Source: Atriophallophorus winterbourni (taxonomy: Eukaryota; Platyhelminthes; Trematoda; Plagiorchiida; Microphallidae). Taken from it: 64,000 bases of DNA. Under the pieces are notes generated by a model. The model saw only the letters and a program-made list of their open reading frames with translations, searched no databases and had not been told where the DNA came from. The position numbers were made by a program, and so were the translations under genes. Of this stretch, positions 34,959 through 47,743 are shown piece by piece (position 1 is the stretch's first letter; each line of letters begins with the position of its first letter). Where the stretch lies: assembly GCA_013407085.1 (NCBI GenBank), contig JACCGJ010016197.1, positions 1 through 64,000 of the forward strand, read 5' to 3'.

Positions 34959-35739
34959 TTGCTTACCAAAACTGTTCTTGGATACCTCTTTACCAAAGCC
35001 TATTGCTTGATTAACATATTTGCCGAACTTGTCCCTCGGTTTGAAACTGAACGACCTCAGCTGATTACCATTACCGAAACTTGGCTGAACCAAGAAATCC
35101 GCGATTGTGAGTTAAAGAATGCTGGCATGTCACTGCTCCGCCGAAACCGTGCGTCACGTGGAGGAGGTGTGGCACTCTATTATGATCATAGACTACGGTG
35201 TGAAGAAATGAAAGATTCCGACTTGGTGCTTCAGGACACGCTATGGTGTTTGTTCACAACCGCTACAGGCGAAGATTGCACAATCGGTGTAATTAATCGT
35301 CCACCAGCAGCCCCGAAATTGTGTAATACGGTTCTACTCGACAAGCTACGCTTGATTTCCCTCAAGATATCATACGAGAATCTTGATCATGGAAGGCTTT
35401 AATCTGCCGAACTTGCAGAAGACTAACATAATTTCTCAGATCTCCACTGCTGCCATCTTCCAGCAGCTATTTGACTGAATTGCTTTGAACGTGATTATAG
35501 TTCAAAGCAATACACGATACAGGTGAAGATATATGCCTTCAATGCTCAATCTGTTCTCGACAACTGAAGAAGACTATGCCGAAAACATTACAGACGATTG
35601 TCCGCTAGGTTCTAAGAAACAAATATGGTTTTCGGCTTTTGATCATGGATCACACCATCAACGTGCACTTGAGTTTGATCGAGCGAGTATTGCGTATCGC
35701 TTTCAGCGCAGCATGATGCATTGTTTATCCGGAATCTGA
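34959..35739 (+). pseudogene. CR1 endonuclease relic, array unit 1
   Basis: Two open frames (34959-35402 and 35533-35739) hold LITITETWL, RASRGGGVALYYDHRL and CTIGVINRPPAAP, which match ITETW, RSRSGGGVALYYNERL and CILGVIYRSPNSS of the young CR1. Later LDHGRL stands in place of LIMGDFNLP, and PLGSKKQIWFS in place of PLGLSDHLVLS. The catalytic Glu is kept; the catalytic Asp and the SDH triad are lost. Confidence 0.75.
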
Positions 35740-37033
35740 CTGTTTATCTATCCGAAACATTATAAATTATGAAACTCTCGTGCGAACGTGATGTAGATCT
35801 ATTTTCAATATCGCTTGAAGGAGGTGAACAGCAGTACTCTAATTCTATTGGGTGTAATATGATGTCATATGCAAATGATATCGAAATATGGAAATGTGTT
35901 TGATCATATAACGGCGTGCCACATGTAACATGCTGCGCCTTGGATTATGCCTGCATCCCACTAGTCAGTCTGTCATTGAAGTTCTCCTCTAAACTACAAC
36001 GAGTGAACCTCAAATCGAGTCACCATTGTAACACTTTCGTAAATTGTGACTTATCCAGTTAGTGCTGAAGAAGATTCTCGGAGATTTATTGCAGAAACCT
36101 TATTCTGATACTTTGTTCAAATACGCGTCCTGTCATGGTACATTCTATCAAACAGGATCTAGGATCGTGCAAACTATATGGTTGCTTGTTAAAAACGTTT
36201 CTATTTCACGATCTGATATAAAAACTCACAGAACGAGTGCGTAGCACTACGTAGAGAATGATAATTAAAATTGGTTTAAGTGAATATCACCGTCTTAATT
36301 ATTTACTGAAGGCATATTATGGCATCCGAACACGCCAACCTCCTATGCTTTGCCTAACCTAACTTCTTGATTTCATAGCTACAGTAATATATTGCGGTCG
36401 AAAACTGCTTGATATAGAACGCATTACCGGATGAAATAATGCGCTTAGAATGTGTTATAATTTTCACTTTGATGATCAATCTCAAGGCGTACGTTATGCG
36501 ACTGCCCGTATTAACTCGCTAAATTCAAAAAACTTTTACTCCATATACCGCGTTGCACTGTGATTTTTGTTTAGCTACAATGATGTTTTTGAGATATGAT
36601 TTTAAACATAATCTTTACGGATGAGTAATCACTTCTTCGACGGCCTCACAAGTGCAGAACATCGGTCACCAAAACAACACGTTCTCTGCACATGTGGCCG
36701 GATAAGCACTGTGTGTTGCAAGATCGTACGCGTGGTGCACCCTCTGATCTATCGATTCATGAAACTCAAGTTTCTGAATTAGCGTAGCTCATTTCTCAAA
36801 TCGATTAAATCAAAATATGACTTGATATGAGCGTTTTGCTCATATTGAGTTTTGTCAATTTCGCACAATACAGTCATATGAGTGGTTAGTTCTGATTGTA
36901 TGCTACGAGGTCGATTTATTCTGATGGAAATGCTCCATTCATCGACAAACTTAGATCCCTTTAGTTAGCTTCGCAAATGGAGAATTCTGTGATAAAGAAC
37001 ATATTTTAATAAAGACAATTGACAATAAAGATA

Positions 37034-38064
37034 AAACGACAGGAGTATGCTACGTCTTTCATGTATGCAGAATTGCAACCAAAAACTGTACCAAGACGAC
37101 TGCGAGCTCACAGAATGAAACTAATATGGGGATTTTGAATTTAGAGGAGCGCATACAGAGAATTAAAGGTTTGTTGAATGATTTATTATTAAGCAAACTG
37201 AAGCCTAAACTTCAATGTGGAGATCGTGTTTTATCTCCGTTTCTATGGAGGCAAGTAGGCGATAAACGCGATGATTAACATACAGACATTCAACCTAGCA
37301 CAGCTGAGCCGCTCCCATGATCCGCGTGCCTTGGGAAGGTCTGAAACACATTCAACACAATCCGATACTAAAAAGCGCGCCGTTAAACAACACTAATCGC
37401 AAAACAGATAAGGCTTCGAAGAAACGAAATAACATATCCATTAATCGTGATGCACATTCATTGAGTGTCATTTGTACTGACGTTCCGGAGCCAGAATGCA
37501 CTCTTTTCAAAGGCCGTCAAAGGCATGAAGAAGAAAATGGAAGGAACTGTGTGAACTAATGAAACTTGGAACTGTAGTGCCGTTAGCATTGACTCGTTTA
37601 ACTAGACGGCGTGATTCACCTCATCAGGATAAACCCAGACTGTTGAGAGTTAACTTAAAAAATGAGCATCGCCTCGAAGACGCTAAACACTAATTTCTTA
37701 CCTACTTGGATCTAACAATTCACTGAATATTCGTATTCATGCTGATATTCCATGGTACGAAAAGAGGAACAATACATACGACAATAGAAAGATATCTAGT
37801 CGCAATCTCATCATCCTCGGTGTTCCAGGAATGGCAGGTAATCCTCAAGATTACGAGTGAGCTGAGGATGACTACAGACAATCGAGTTTTCTGGCTGATA
37901 ACATTTTAGTCGAAATGGCCGTTTCCGTGAATACTTTCAGACTGCCTTTCTTAGCAAACTACGAAGGTAATGTGCCACGTCCACTAAAAATAAACATCAC
38001 AATGAGCACCATGTTTGATACTGTACGTTCCAACTGGAAGTGATGGAACACAAAATCCCACAAA
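37034..38064 (+). pseudogene. CR1 ORF1 relic, array unit 2
   Basis: Copy of the unit 1 relic. The finger end has lost one more Cys (YVFHVC instead of YICHVC). Confidence 0.65.
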
Positions 38065-38412
38065 ATGTAATCCTTAGCGATCACATAAACACTCATATAA
38101 ATGCAGACAAACTCTGCACTAAATACTCTCTGGATTGATGGAGCCCTATGAACTGAACCAAGAAATGGATTTTTACCTGAGACACACAATGAGCAATCGA
38201 ACGCAATGCCACCCCAAACTACTCCCTAGTGTAGACTGGAGCTAGATAAAGAAATCGTTTTTGGTTAACTAGAGGATTCGAGTTGCACCACTCAACTTAA
38301 AACGACCGATATGCTACTTAACTTGTCCAAAAACAGAAAAGTGCCGACTCTTCCGGAGTCGGCGTGACAATGACGGTTCTCAGATTATGTCATCACATGA
38401 CACCATCCATCT

Positions 38413-39193
38413 TTGCTTACCAAAACTGTTCTTGGATACCTCTTTACCAAAGCCTATTGCTTGATTAACATATTTGCCGAACTTGTCCCTCGGTTTGAAA
38501 CTGAACGACCTCAGCTGATTACCATTACCGAAACTTGGCTGAACCAAGAAATCCGCGATTGTGAGTTAAAGAATGCTGGCATGTCACTGCTCCGCCGAAA
38601 CCGTGCGTCACGTGGAGGAGGTGTGGCACTCTATTATGATCATAGACTACGGTGTGAAGAAATGAAAGATTCCGACTTGGTGCTTCAGGACACGCTATGG
38701 TGTTTGTTCACAACCGCTACAGGCGAAGATTGCACAATCGGTGTAATTAATCGTCCACCAGCAGCCCCGAAATTGTGTAATACGGTTCTACTCGACAAGC
38801 TACGCTTGATTTCCCTCAAGATATCATACGAGAATCTTGATCATGGAAGGCTTTAATCTGCCGAACTTGCAGAAGACTAACATAATTTCTCAGATCTCCA
38901 CTGCTGCCATCTTCCAGCAGCTATTTGACTGAATTGCTTTGAACGTGATTATAGTTCAAAGCAATACACGATACAGGTGAAGATATATGCCTTCAATGCT
39001 CAATCTGTTCTCGACAACTGAAGAAGACTATGCCGAAAACATTACAGACGATTGTCCGCTAGGTTCTAAGAAACAAATATGGTTTTCGGCTTTTGATCAT
39101 GGATCACACCATCAACGTGCACTTGAGTTTGATCGAGCGAGTATTGCGTATCGCTTTCAGCGCAGCATGATGCATTGTTTATCCGGAATCTGA
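38413..39193 (+). pseudogene. CR1 endonuclease relic, array unit 2
   Basis: Translates identically to the relic at 34959-35739, which points to very recent duplication or to an assembly duplicate. Confidence 0.75.
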
Positions 39194-39843
39194 CTGTTTA
39201 TCTATCCGAAACATTATAAATTATGAAACTCTCGTGCGAACGTGATGTAGATCTATTTTCAATATCGCTTGAAGGAGGTGAACAGCAGTACTCTAATTCT
39301 ATTGGGTGTAATATGATGTCATATGCAAATGATATCGAAATATGGAAATGTGTTTGATCATATAACGGCGTGCCACATGTAACATGCTGCGCCTTGGATT
39401 ATGCCTGCATCCCACTAGTCAGTCTGTCATTGAAGTTCTCCTCTAAACTACAACGAGTGAACCTCAAATCGAGTCACCATTGTAACACTTTCGTAAATTG
39501 TGACTTATCCAGTTAGTGCTGAAGAAGATTCTCGGAGATTTATTGCAGAAACCTTATTCTGATACTTTGTTCAAATACGCGTCCTGTCATGGTACATTCT
39601 ATCAAACAGGATCTAGGATCGTGCAAACTATATGGTTGCTTGTTAAAAACGTTTCTATTTCACGATCTGATATAAAAACTCACAGAACGAGTGCGTAGCA
39701 CTACGTAGAGAATGATAATTAAAATTGGTTTAAGTGAATATCACCGTCTTAATTATTTACTGAAGGCATATTATGGCATTCGAACACGCCAACCTCCTAT
39801 GCTTTGCCTAACCTAACTTCTTGATTTCATAGCTACAGTAATA

Positions 39844-41202
39844 TATTGCGGTCGAAAACTGCTTGATATAGAACGCATTACCGGATGAAATAATGCGCTT
39901 AGAATGTGTTATAATTTTCACTTTGATGATCAATCTCAAGGCGTACGTTATGCGACTGCCCGTATTAACTCGCTAAATTCAAAAAACTTTTACTCCATAT
40001 ACCGCGTTGCACTGTGATTTTTGTTTAGCTACAATGATGTTTTTGAGATATGATTTTAAACATAATCTTTACGGATGAGTAATCACTTCTTCGACGGCCT
40101 CACAAGTGCAGAACATCGGTCACCAAAACAACACGTTCTCTGCACATGTGGCCGGATAAGCACTGTGTGTTGCAAGATCGTACGCGTGGTGCACCCTCTG
40201 ATCTATCGATCCATGAAACTCAAGTTTCTGAATTAGCGTAGCTCATTTCTCAAATCGATTAAATCAAAATATGACTTGATATGAGCGTTTTGCTCATATT
40301 GAGTTTTGTCAATTTCGCACAATACAGTCATATGAGTGGTTAGTTCTGATTGTATGCTACGAGGTCGATTTATTCTGATGGAAATGCTCCATTCATCGAC
40401 AAACTTAGATCCCTTTAGTTAGCTTCGCAAATGGAGAATTCTGTGATAAAGAACATATTTTAATAAAGACAATTGACAATAAAGATAAAACGACAGGAGT
40501 ATGCTACGTCTTTCATGTATGCAGAATTGCAACCAAAAACTGTACCAAGACGACTGCGAGCTCACAGAATGAAACTAATATGGGGATTTTGAATTTAGAG
40601 GAGCGCATACAGAGAATTAAAGGTTTGTTGAATGATTTATTATTAAGCAAACTGAAGCCTAAACTTCAATGTGGAGATCGTGTTTTATCTCCGTTTCTAT
40701 GGAGGCAAGTAGGCGATAAACGCGATGATTAACATACAGACATTCAACCTAGCACAGCTGAGCCGCTCCCATGATCCGCGTGCCTTGGGAAGGTCTGAAA
40801 CACATTCAACACAATCCGATACTAAAAAGCGCGCCGTTAAACAACACTAATCGCAAAACAGATAAGGCTTCGAAGAAACGAAATAACATATCCATTAATC
40901 GTGATGCACATTCATTGAGTGTCATTTGTACTGACGTTCCGGAGCCAGAATGCACTCTTTTCAAAGGCCGTCAAAGGCATGAAGAAGAAAATGGAAGGAA
41001 CTGTGTGAACTAATGAAACTTGGAACTGTAGTGCCGTTAGCATTGACTCGTTTAACTAGACGGCGTGATTCACCTCATCAGGATAAACCCAGAATGTTGA
41101 GAGTTAACTTAAAAAATGAGCGTCGCCTGGAAGACGCTAAACACTAATTTCTTACCTACTTGGATCTAACAATTCACTGACACGCTATGGTGTTTGTTCA
41201 CA
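39844..41202 (+). repeat. Array unit 3, truncated, with an internal deletion
   Basis: The unit follows unit 2 to AATTCACTG at 41178. There it jumps about 970 bp forward within the unit to ACACGCTATGGTG, and after TGTTTGTTCACAA it leaves the unit and enters the spacer. Confidence 0.85.
40488..41178 (+). pseudogene. CR1 ORF1 relic, array unit 3
   Basis: Same relic as in units 1 and 2 up to the deletion point at 41178. Confidence 0.65.
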
Positions 41203-43166
41203 AACATACAGTGTGCTTGTTGGTTGATTCCTAATCCCCATACACCTAATGAGGATAGCAATCCATGGAAAGACTTCACATTTCTGACTGGGGTTGTTCA
41301 GCTTGAGGCTCGCTGAAGCCTTTTAATGAGACCTAACATTCTCTTCCTCCTTCGGAAGCGCCCTAGGATCTGAGATCTACGCCAGTCGAGCCATAGCTTT
41401 CAACCGTTTTTGATGGATCCCGTGTTATTATCCTGAGAACCGGAATTTCGTCTCCTCTCGATTGGTGCGTTTATATGTAGGACAGTGTAGTTCAATATGG
41501 AGAACCTCTTATGCCCAGGCAACAAGTTCTTCATCTCCACCGCACCACCGGATCCAAAGGAACAGTTAGGCTGATACGTTCGGACAAAGATGCTGTCGTA
41601 TAAGTTGTAACGGAAGAAGTTGATTACAAATTCGGTCTGCCTAGCGGGACTTGGGCTTCAACGTTCTCTTAGAGCTTGAGTACTAAAATATTTCCATGAT
41701 CGGATGTATTCCCAAGGCAGTGGAAGTTTGATGTGAGGGTTTTCATTCCCTGGGTGGGCCGCCTTCATGGAATTGCGAACTCAACCTGCCCGAAGCATGC
41801 TGAATTTGAGACGTCAGTGAGCCGCTATTTCACTTACTCTTGTCAATAGAAGCAGGTGGACAAAAACGAATTAAGTGCTTTACCTACAATCATTTTGTGA
41901 TTAAGTGTGTAAACATGGTGGTTCGTTGTACGGACCCTATTTAACAGTGACATTCAACTACAACTTTGTTAACTTTTTATTTTCTGTTACAAGGCTCATT
42001 AAACGCAATCTCACTGCCTCCATCTGATGACGACAACAAAATCGTAAGTTCGTCAAACTATAATTTTTTTGATTCAATCGAATGGCACTAAAGATGTTCA
42101 AGGTAGCCATCTTTTTCAATTTTAATTTTGTGATCCAATTTATCGCATTCGGAGCTACGCCCTTTGAGAGGGATCAACATTTTAAAATAACTAAAATCTA
42201 CTTTAAGTCAATCGAACTAAAATCCTGCATTCATGCGTGCTTGATCCAGATTTCAAGTCATGAATCAGATGCATTATGAAGCTTCATAGTTGATTTTATC
42301 ATAAGTCAGGAAGTAGGTAAACCCAATGTTGAGTTACATTAGTAAAAAATGCAATTTTAAATCTGTGAAAGAACTAGGATTTACCTTCTAGCAAAACTGT
42401 TAAAGAACATAGCATGGTGATTTCTAATTAAGATTATTAATGAGCGAGGATGCTGGTACATAGAAATTAACGTTGTTAGATAAGTGTAAAAAGCGAATAA
42501 TCATTGTTAAAACAATGATATTTGCATCTAGGTACTAATTGGTGTCACCGCGAGTCATGGCAGCATTTGTGCTATAAATTATATCGAAATGTAATACACA
42601 GGGTAAATAATTTATGACCAATAGGATGGCACCGGTTCCAGCATCACCAGTTAGTTGAAATCTCCGCCGGTTATTAAAAACGTTAGTCAGTCATACCGAC
42701 TCATTTATTAAAATGTGTATGGCATCGCAGGATGCATATCCTTGGCATTGATATGTGATAACGGAGGTGCATTTAATTCGGATTCGAGCGTATTACTTAC
42801 GTATATTGCATTACAAATCTCTAGAAGCTCACTGGATGCAAACGCTAGTTTGACAGATCTGACAATTTTGATCGTTCAGCATGTTATTTGCGGTGACAAT
42901 TTGTTTGAAAATGAACTACTTTGTAGTAATCGGAAAATTATATAAATATAAATATGGATTGGCAATAATTCTGATTATATCTCAAATATGCAGTATACAG
43001 AGTACTTTTGAACTAAAGCATTTAGAATGAAATATATTATGCCAAATTGTGATGCGTCGTTTTGATAATGCACATTTGTAGTCATCTAAAATGGCAGGTT
43101 CGATATGGCACAGAATAATGAATTTGATCCAAAAAATGAAGTCAAGTAATAAAGTAAACCCTATCA

Positions 43167-43204
<38 letters not shown>
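41203..43204. repeat. Spacer copy 1 between the two arrays
   Basis: About 2 kb that recurs at 50663-52680 with high similarity (offset 9,459-9,460 bp). The part 41450-41870 matches, inverted, the presumed 5' UTR of the RTE at 20270-20740 (shared words such as GGATCCAAAGGAACA and TGATACGTT). The remainder holds small frames at 42082-42279 and 42715-42945, and an AT microsatellite closes it at 43165-43204. Confidence 0.8.
42082..42279 (+). CDS. Doubtful 65-codon frame with signal-like start (spacer copy 1)
   Basis: The frame begins with a hydrophobic segment ending in Phe-Gly-Ala, a possible signal peptide, and has a short Cys-x3-Cys stretch. It stays open in the duplicate at 51543-51740, but two of the three differences I noted change the amino acid, so there is no sign of selection. 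No promoter or splice signal was found. Probably chance. Confidence 0.15.
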   Translation: MALKMFKVAIFFNFNFVIQFIAFGATPFERDQHFKITKIYFKSIELKSCIHACLIQISSHESDAL

Positions 43205-43208
<4 letters not shown>

Positions 43209-44942
43209 CAGACAAACTCCGCACTAAATACTGTCCGGATTAATGCAGCCCTATAAACTGAACCACGAAATGTATCTTTACCTGGGACACACAATGAGTA
43301 ATCGAACGCAATGCCACCCCAAACTACTCCCTTGTCTGGACTGGAGCCAGATAAATGAATCGTTTTTGGTTAACAAGAGGATTCGAGTTGCGCCACTCAA
43401 TTCAAAACGACCGATATGTTGTTTAACTTGTCAAAAAACAGAAAAGTGCCGACTCTTCCGGAGTCGGCGTGACAATGACGGTTGTCTCAGATTATGTCAT
43501 CACATGACACCATCCATCTTTGCCTACCAAAACTGTTCTTGGATGCCTCTTCACCAAAGCCTATTGCTCGATTAACATATTTGCCGAACTTTCTTCTCGG
43601 TTTGAAACTAAACGACCTCAGCTGATTACCCTTACCGAAACTTGGCTGAACCCAGAAATCCACGATTGTGAGTTAAAGAATGCTGGCATGTCACTGCTCT
43701 GCCGAGACCATGCGTCACGTGGAGGAGGTGTGGCACTCTTTTATGATCATAGACTACAGTGCAAAGAAGTGAAAGATTCTGACTTGGTGCTTCAGAACAC
43801 GCTATGGTGTTTGTTCACAACCGCTACAGGCGAAGATTGCACAATCGGTGTAATTAATCGTCCACCAGCAGCCCCGAAATTGTGTAATACGGTTCTACTC
43901 GGCAAGCTACGCTTGATAGCCTCGAAATATCATACTAGAATCTTGAACATGGAAGGCTCTAATCTGCCGATTTTGCAGAAGACTAACAAAATTTCTCAGA
44001 TCTCCACTGCTGCCATCTTCCAGCAGCTGTTTGACGAAATTGCTTTGAACGTGATTATAGTTCAAAGCAATACACGATACAGGTGAAGAGATATGCCTTC
44101 AATGCTCGATCTGCTCTCGACAACTGAAAAAGGCTATTTCGAAAACAATACAGACGATTGTCCGCTAGGTTCTAAGAAACAAATATGGTTTTCGCCTTGT
44201 GATCATGGATCACACCATCAGCGTGCACTTGAGTTTGATCGAGCGAGTATTGCGTATCGCTTTCAGCGCAGCATGAGATATTGTTCATTCGGAATCTGAC
44301 TGTTTATTTATCCGAAACATTTTAAATTATGAAACTCTCGTGCGTACGTAATGTAGATCTATTTTCAATATCGCTTGAAGGAGGTTAACAGCAGTGCTCT
44401 AATTCTATTGGGTGTAATATGATGTCATACGCAAATGATATTGAAATATGAAATGTGTTTGATCATTTAACGGCGTGTCACATGTAACATGCTGCGCCTT
44501 GGATTATGCCTGCATCCCACTAGTCAGTCTGTCATTGAAGCTCTCCTCTGAACTACAACCAGTGAACCTCAGTCACCATTGTAAAACTTTCGTAAATTGT
44601 GACTTATCCAGTCTCTGCTGAAGAAGATTCTCGGAGATTTATTGCAGAAACCTTATTCTGATACTTTGTTCAAATACGCGCCCTGTCATGGTAAATTCTA
44701 TCAAACAGGATTTAGGATCGTGCAAACTATATGGTTGCTCGTTAAAAACGTTTCTATTTCACGATCTGATGTAAAAACTCAAAGAACGAGTGCGTAGCAC
44801 TACGTAGGGAATGATAATTAAAATTCGTTTAAGTGAATATCACCGTCTTAATTATTTACTGAAGGCATATTATGGCATTCGAACACGCCAACCTCCAATG
44901 CAATGCCTAACCTAACTTCTTGATTTTATAGCTACAGTAATA
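43205..44942 (+). repeat. Array 2, first (5'-truncated) unit
   Basis: Starts directly after the AT microsatellite at the point equivalent to 34648 of unit 1 and runs to the unit boundary. More diverged from array 1 than units 1-3 are from one another. Confidence 0.85.
43520..44299 (+). pseudogene. CR1 endonuclease relic, array 2 first unit
   Basis: A 188-codon frame (43520-44086) that continues, after one stop, at 44093-44299. LITLTETWL keeps the catalytic Glu. EGSNLPIL replaces MGDFNLPHL and GSKKQ replaces GLSDH, so the active site is lost. Confidence 0.75.
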
Positions 44943-45589
44943 TATTGCGGTCGAAAACTGCTCGATATAGAACGCATTACCGGATGAAATAATGCGCTTA
45001 GAATGTGTTATAATTTTCACTTTGATGATCAATCTCAAGGCGTACGTTATGCGACTGTCCGTATTAACTCGCTAAATTCAAAAAACTTTTACTCCATATA
45101 CCGCGTTGCACTGTGATTTTCTGTTTGGCTACAATGATGTTTTTGAGATATGATTTTAAACATAATCTTTACGGATGAGTAATCACTTCTTCGACGGCCT
45201 CACAAGTGCAGAACATCGGTCATCAAAACAACACGTTCTCTGCACATGTGGCCGGATAAGCACTGTGTGTTGCAAGATCGTACGCGTGGTGCACCCTCTG
45301 ATCTATCGATTCATGAAACTCAAGTTTCTGAATTAGCGTAGCTCATTTCTCAAATCGATTAAATCAAAATATGACTTGATATGAGCGTTTTGCTCATATT
45401 GAGTTTTGTCAATTTCGCACAATACAGTCATATGAGTGGTTAGTTCTGATTGTATGCTACGAGGTCGATTTATTCTGATGGAAATGTTCCATTCACTGAC
45501 AAACAAGATCCCTTTAATTAGCTTCGCAAATGGAGAATTCTGTGATAAAGAACATATTTCAATAAAGGCAATTAACAATAAAGATAAAA

Positions 45590-46622
45590 CGACAGGAGTA
45601 TGCTATATCTGTCATGTATGCAGAATTGAAACCAAAAACTGTACCAAGACGACTGCGAGCTCACAGAATGAAACTAATATGGGGATTTTGAATTTAGAGG
45701 AGCGCATACAGAGAATTAAAGCTTTGTTAAATGATTTATTATTAGCAAACTGAAGCCTGAACTTGAATGTGGAGATCGTGTTTCATCTCCGTTTCTATGG
45801 AGGCAAGAAGGCGAAAAACGCGATGATTAACATACAGACATTCAACCTAGCACAGCTGAGCCGCTCCCATGATCCGCGTGCCATGGGAAGGTCTGAAACA
45901 CATTCAACACAATCCGATACTAAAAAGCGCGCCGTTAAACAACACTGATCGCAAAACAGATAAGGCTTCGAAGAAACGAAATAACATATCCATTAATCGT
46001 GATGCACATTCATTGAGTGTCATTTGTACTGACGTTCCGGAGCCAGAATGCACTCTTTTCAAAGGCCGTCAAAGGCATGAAGAAGAAAATGGAAGGAACT
46101 GTGTGAACTAATGAAACTTGGAACTGTAGTGCCGTTAGCATTGACTCGTTTAACTAGACGGCGTGATTCACCTCATCAGGATAAACCCAGACTGTTGAGA
46201 GTTAACTTAAAAAATGAGCGTCGCCTGGAAGACGCTAAACACTAATTTCTTACCTACTTGGATCTAACAATTCACTGAATATTCGTATTCATGCTGATAT
46301 TCCATGGTACGAAAAGAGGAACAATACATACGACAATAGAAAGATATCTAATCGCAATCTCATCATCCTCGGTGTTCTAGGAATGGCAGGTAATCCTCAG
46401 GATTACGAGCGAGCTGAGGATGACTACAGACAATTGAGTTTTCTGGCTGATAACATTTTCGTCGAAAAGGCCCTTGCCGTGAATACTTCTATACTGCCTT
46501 TCTCAGCTAACTACGAAGGTAATGTGCCACGTCCACTAAAAATAAACATCCTAATGAGCACCCTGTTTGATACTGTACGTTCCAACTGGAAGTGCTGGAA
46601 CACAAAATCCCACAAAATGTAA
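45590..46622 (+). pseudogene. CR1 ORF1 relic, array 2 complete unit
   Basis: The least broken ORF1 relic of the array. One frame (45436-45753) spans the finger end and the LEERIQRIKALLNDLL helix. A second (45869-46111) holds LSVICTDV. A third (46383-46622) contains DYRQLSFLADNIFVEKALAV, which matches DYKQWLYVAEAIGARESVVA, and PRPLKINILM, which matches PPPLKLTFLT of the young ORF1. Confidence 0.75.
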
Positions 46623-46976
46623 TCCTTAGCGATCACATAAACACTTATATAAATGCAGACAAACTCTGCACGAAATACTTTCCGGATTGATGAAGCACTA
46701 TAAACTGAACCAAGAAATGAATCTTTACCTGGGACACATAATGAGCAATCGAACGCAATGCCACCCCAAACTACTCCCTAGTGTTGACTGGAGTCAGATA
46801 AAGAAATCGTTTTTGGTTAACAAGAGGATTCGAGTTGCGCCACTCAACTTCAAACGACCGATATGCTACTTAACTTGTCAAAAAACAGAAAAGTGCCAAC
46901 TCTTCTGGAGTCGGCGTGACAATGACGGTTGTCTCAGATTATGTCATCACACGACACCATCCATCTTTGCTTACCA

Positions 46977-47743
46977 AAACTGTTCTAGGATGCCTCTATA
47001 CCAAAGCCTATTGCTTGATTAAAATATTTGCCGAACTTTCCCCTCGGTTTGAAACTAAACGACCTCAGCTGATTACCATTACCGAAACTTAGCTGAACCC
47101 AGAAATCCACGATTGTGAGTTAAATAATGCTGGCATGTCACGGCTCCACCGAGACCGTGCGTCACATGGAGGTGTGGCACTCTATTATGATCATAGACTA
47201 CAGTGCAAAGAAGTGAAAGATTCCGACTTGGTGCTTCAGGACACGTTATGGTGTTTGTTCACAACCGCTACAGGCGAAGATAGCACAATCGGTGTAATTA
47301 ATCGTCCACCAGCAGCCCCGAAATTGTGGAATACGGTTCTAATCGACAAGCTACGCTTGATTGCCTCGAGATATCATACGAGAATCTTGATCATGGAAGG
47401 CTTTAATCTGCCGAACTCGCAGAAGACTAACATAATTTCTCAGATCTCCACTGCTACCATCTTCCAGCAGCTGTTTGACGAAATTGCTTTGAACGTGATT
47501 ATAGTTCAAAGCAATACACGATACAGGTGGAGAGATATGCCTTCAATGCTCGATCTGTTCTCGACAACTGAAGAAGACTATGTCGAAAACATTACAGACG
47601 ATTGTCCGCTAGGTTCTAAGAAACAAATATGGTTTTCGGCTTTCGATCATGGATCACACCATCAAAGTGCACTTGAGTTTGTTCGAGCGAGTATTGCGTA
47701 TCGCTTTCAGCGCAGCATGAGATATTGTTCATCCGGAATCTGA
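46977..47743 (+). pseudogene. CR1 endonuclease relic, array 2 complete unit
   Basis: The longest relic: 202 codons open from 47135. It runs through RASHGGVALYYDHRL, TIGVINRPPAAP, LIMEGFNLP (MGDFN with Asp lost), PSMLDLFSTTEEDYVENI and PLGSKKQIWF (SDH lost). The catalytic Glu region upstream ends in a stop (ETXLN), so no functional enzyme remains. Confidence 0.75.

Larger units (their letters stand above)
32936..36389 (+). repeat. Array unit 1 (3,454 bp) built on a gutted CR1 element
   Basis: Each unit starts with about 500 bp of non-coding sequence. An ORF1 relic follows (about +640 to +1680), then an endonuclease relic (about +1900 to +2800), then after a large internal loss an RT relic at about +2920 to +3300. 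Within the RT relic MSYANDIEIWKC (about 35857-35892) is motif C with YADD changed to YAND, and LKKILGDLL corresponds to LKRIFGRF of the young CR1. Unit 1 differs from unit 2 by several changes before about 33640 and is then almost identical. Confidence 0.85.
36390..39843 (+). repeat. Array unit 2 (3,454 bp)
   Basis: It repeats unit 1 at a period of 3,454 bp. The open frames at 37317-37559, 38413-38856, 38987-39193 and 39516-39698 give the same peptides as in unit 1. I saw only scattered single-base differences after the first 700 bp. Confidence 0.9.

Noticed and set aside
42015..42055. CTGATGACGACAACAAAATCG after CTCCAT, and its duplicate at 51482, as another hammerhead
   Set aside because: The first box fits, but no stem II can be drawn and there is no GAAA box or return strand for stem I. 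It may be a far-decayed relic of the second class, but it cannot be supported.
42715..42945. 76-codon frame in the spacer, also at 52176-52406, as a gene
   Set aside because: Its preservation follows from the recent duplication. No signal peptide, splice site or known motif.
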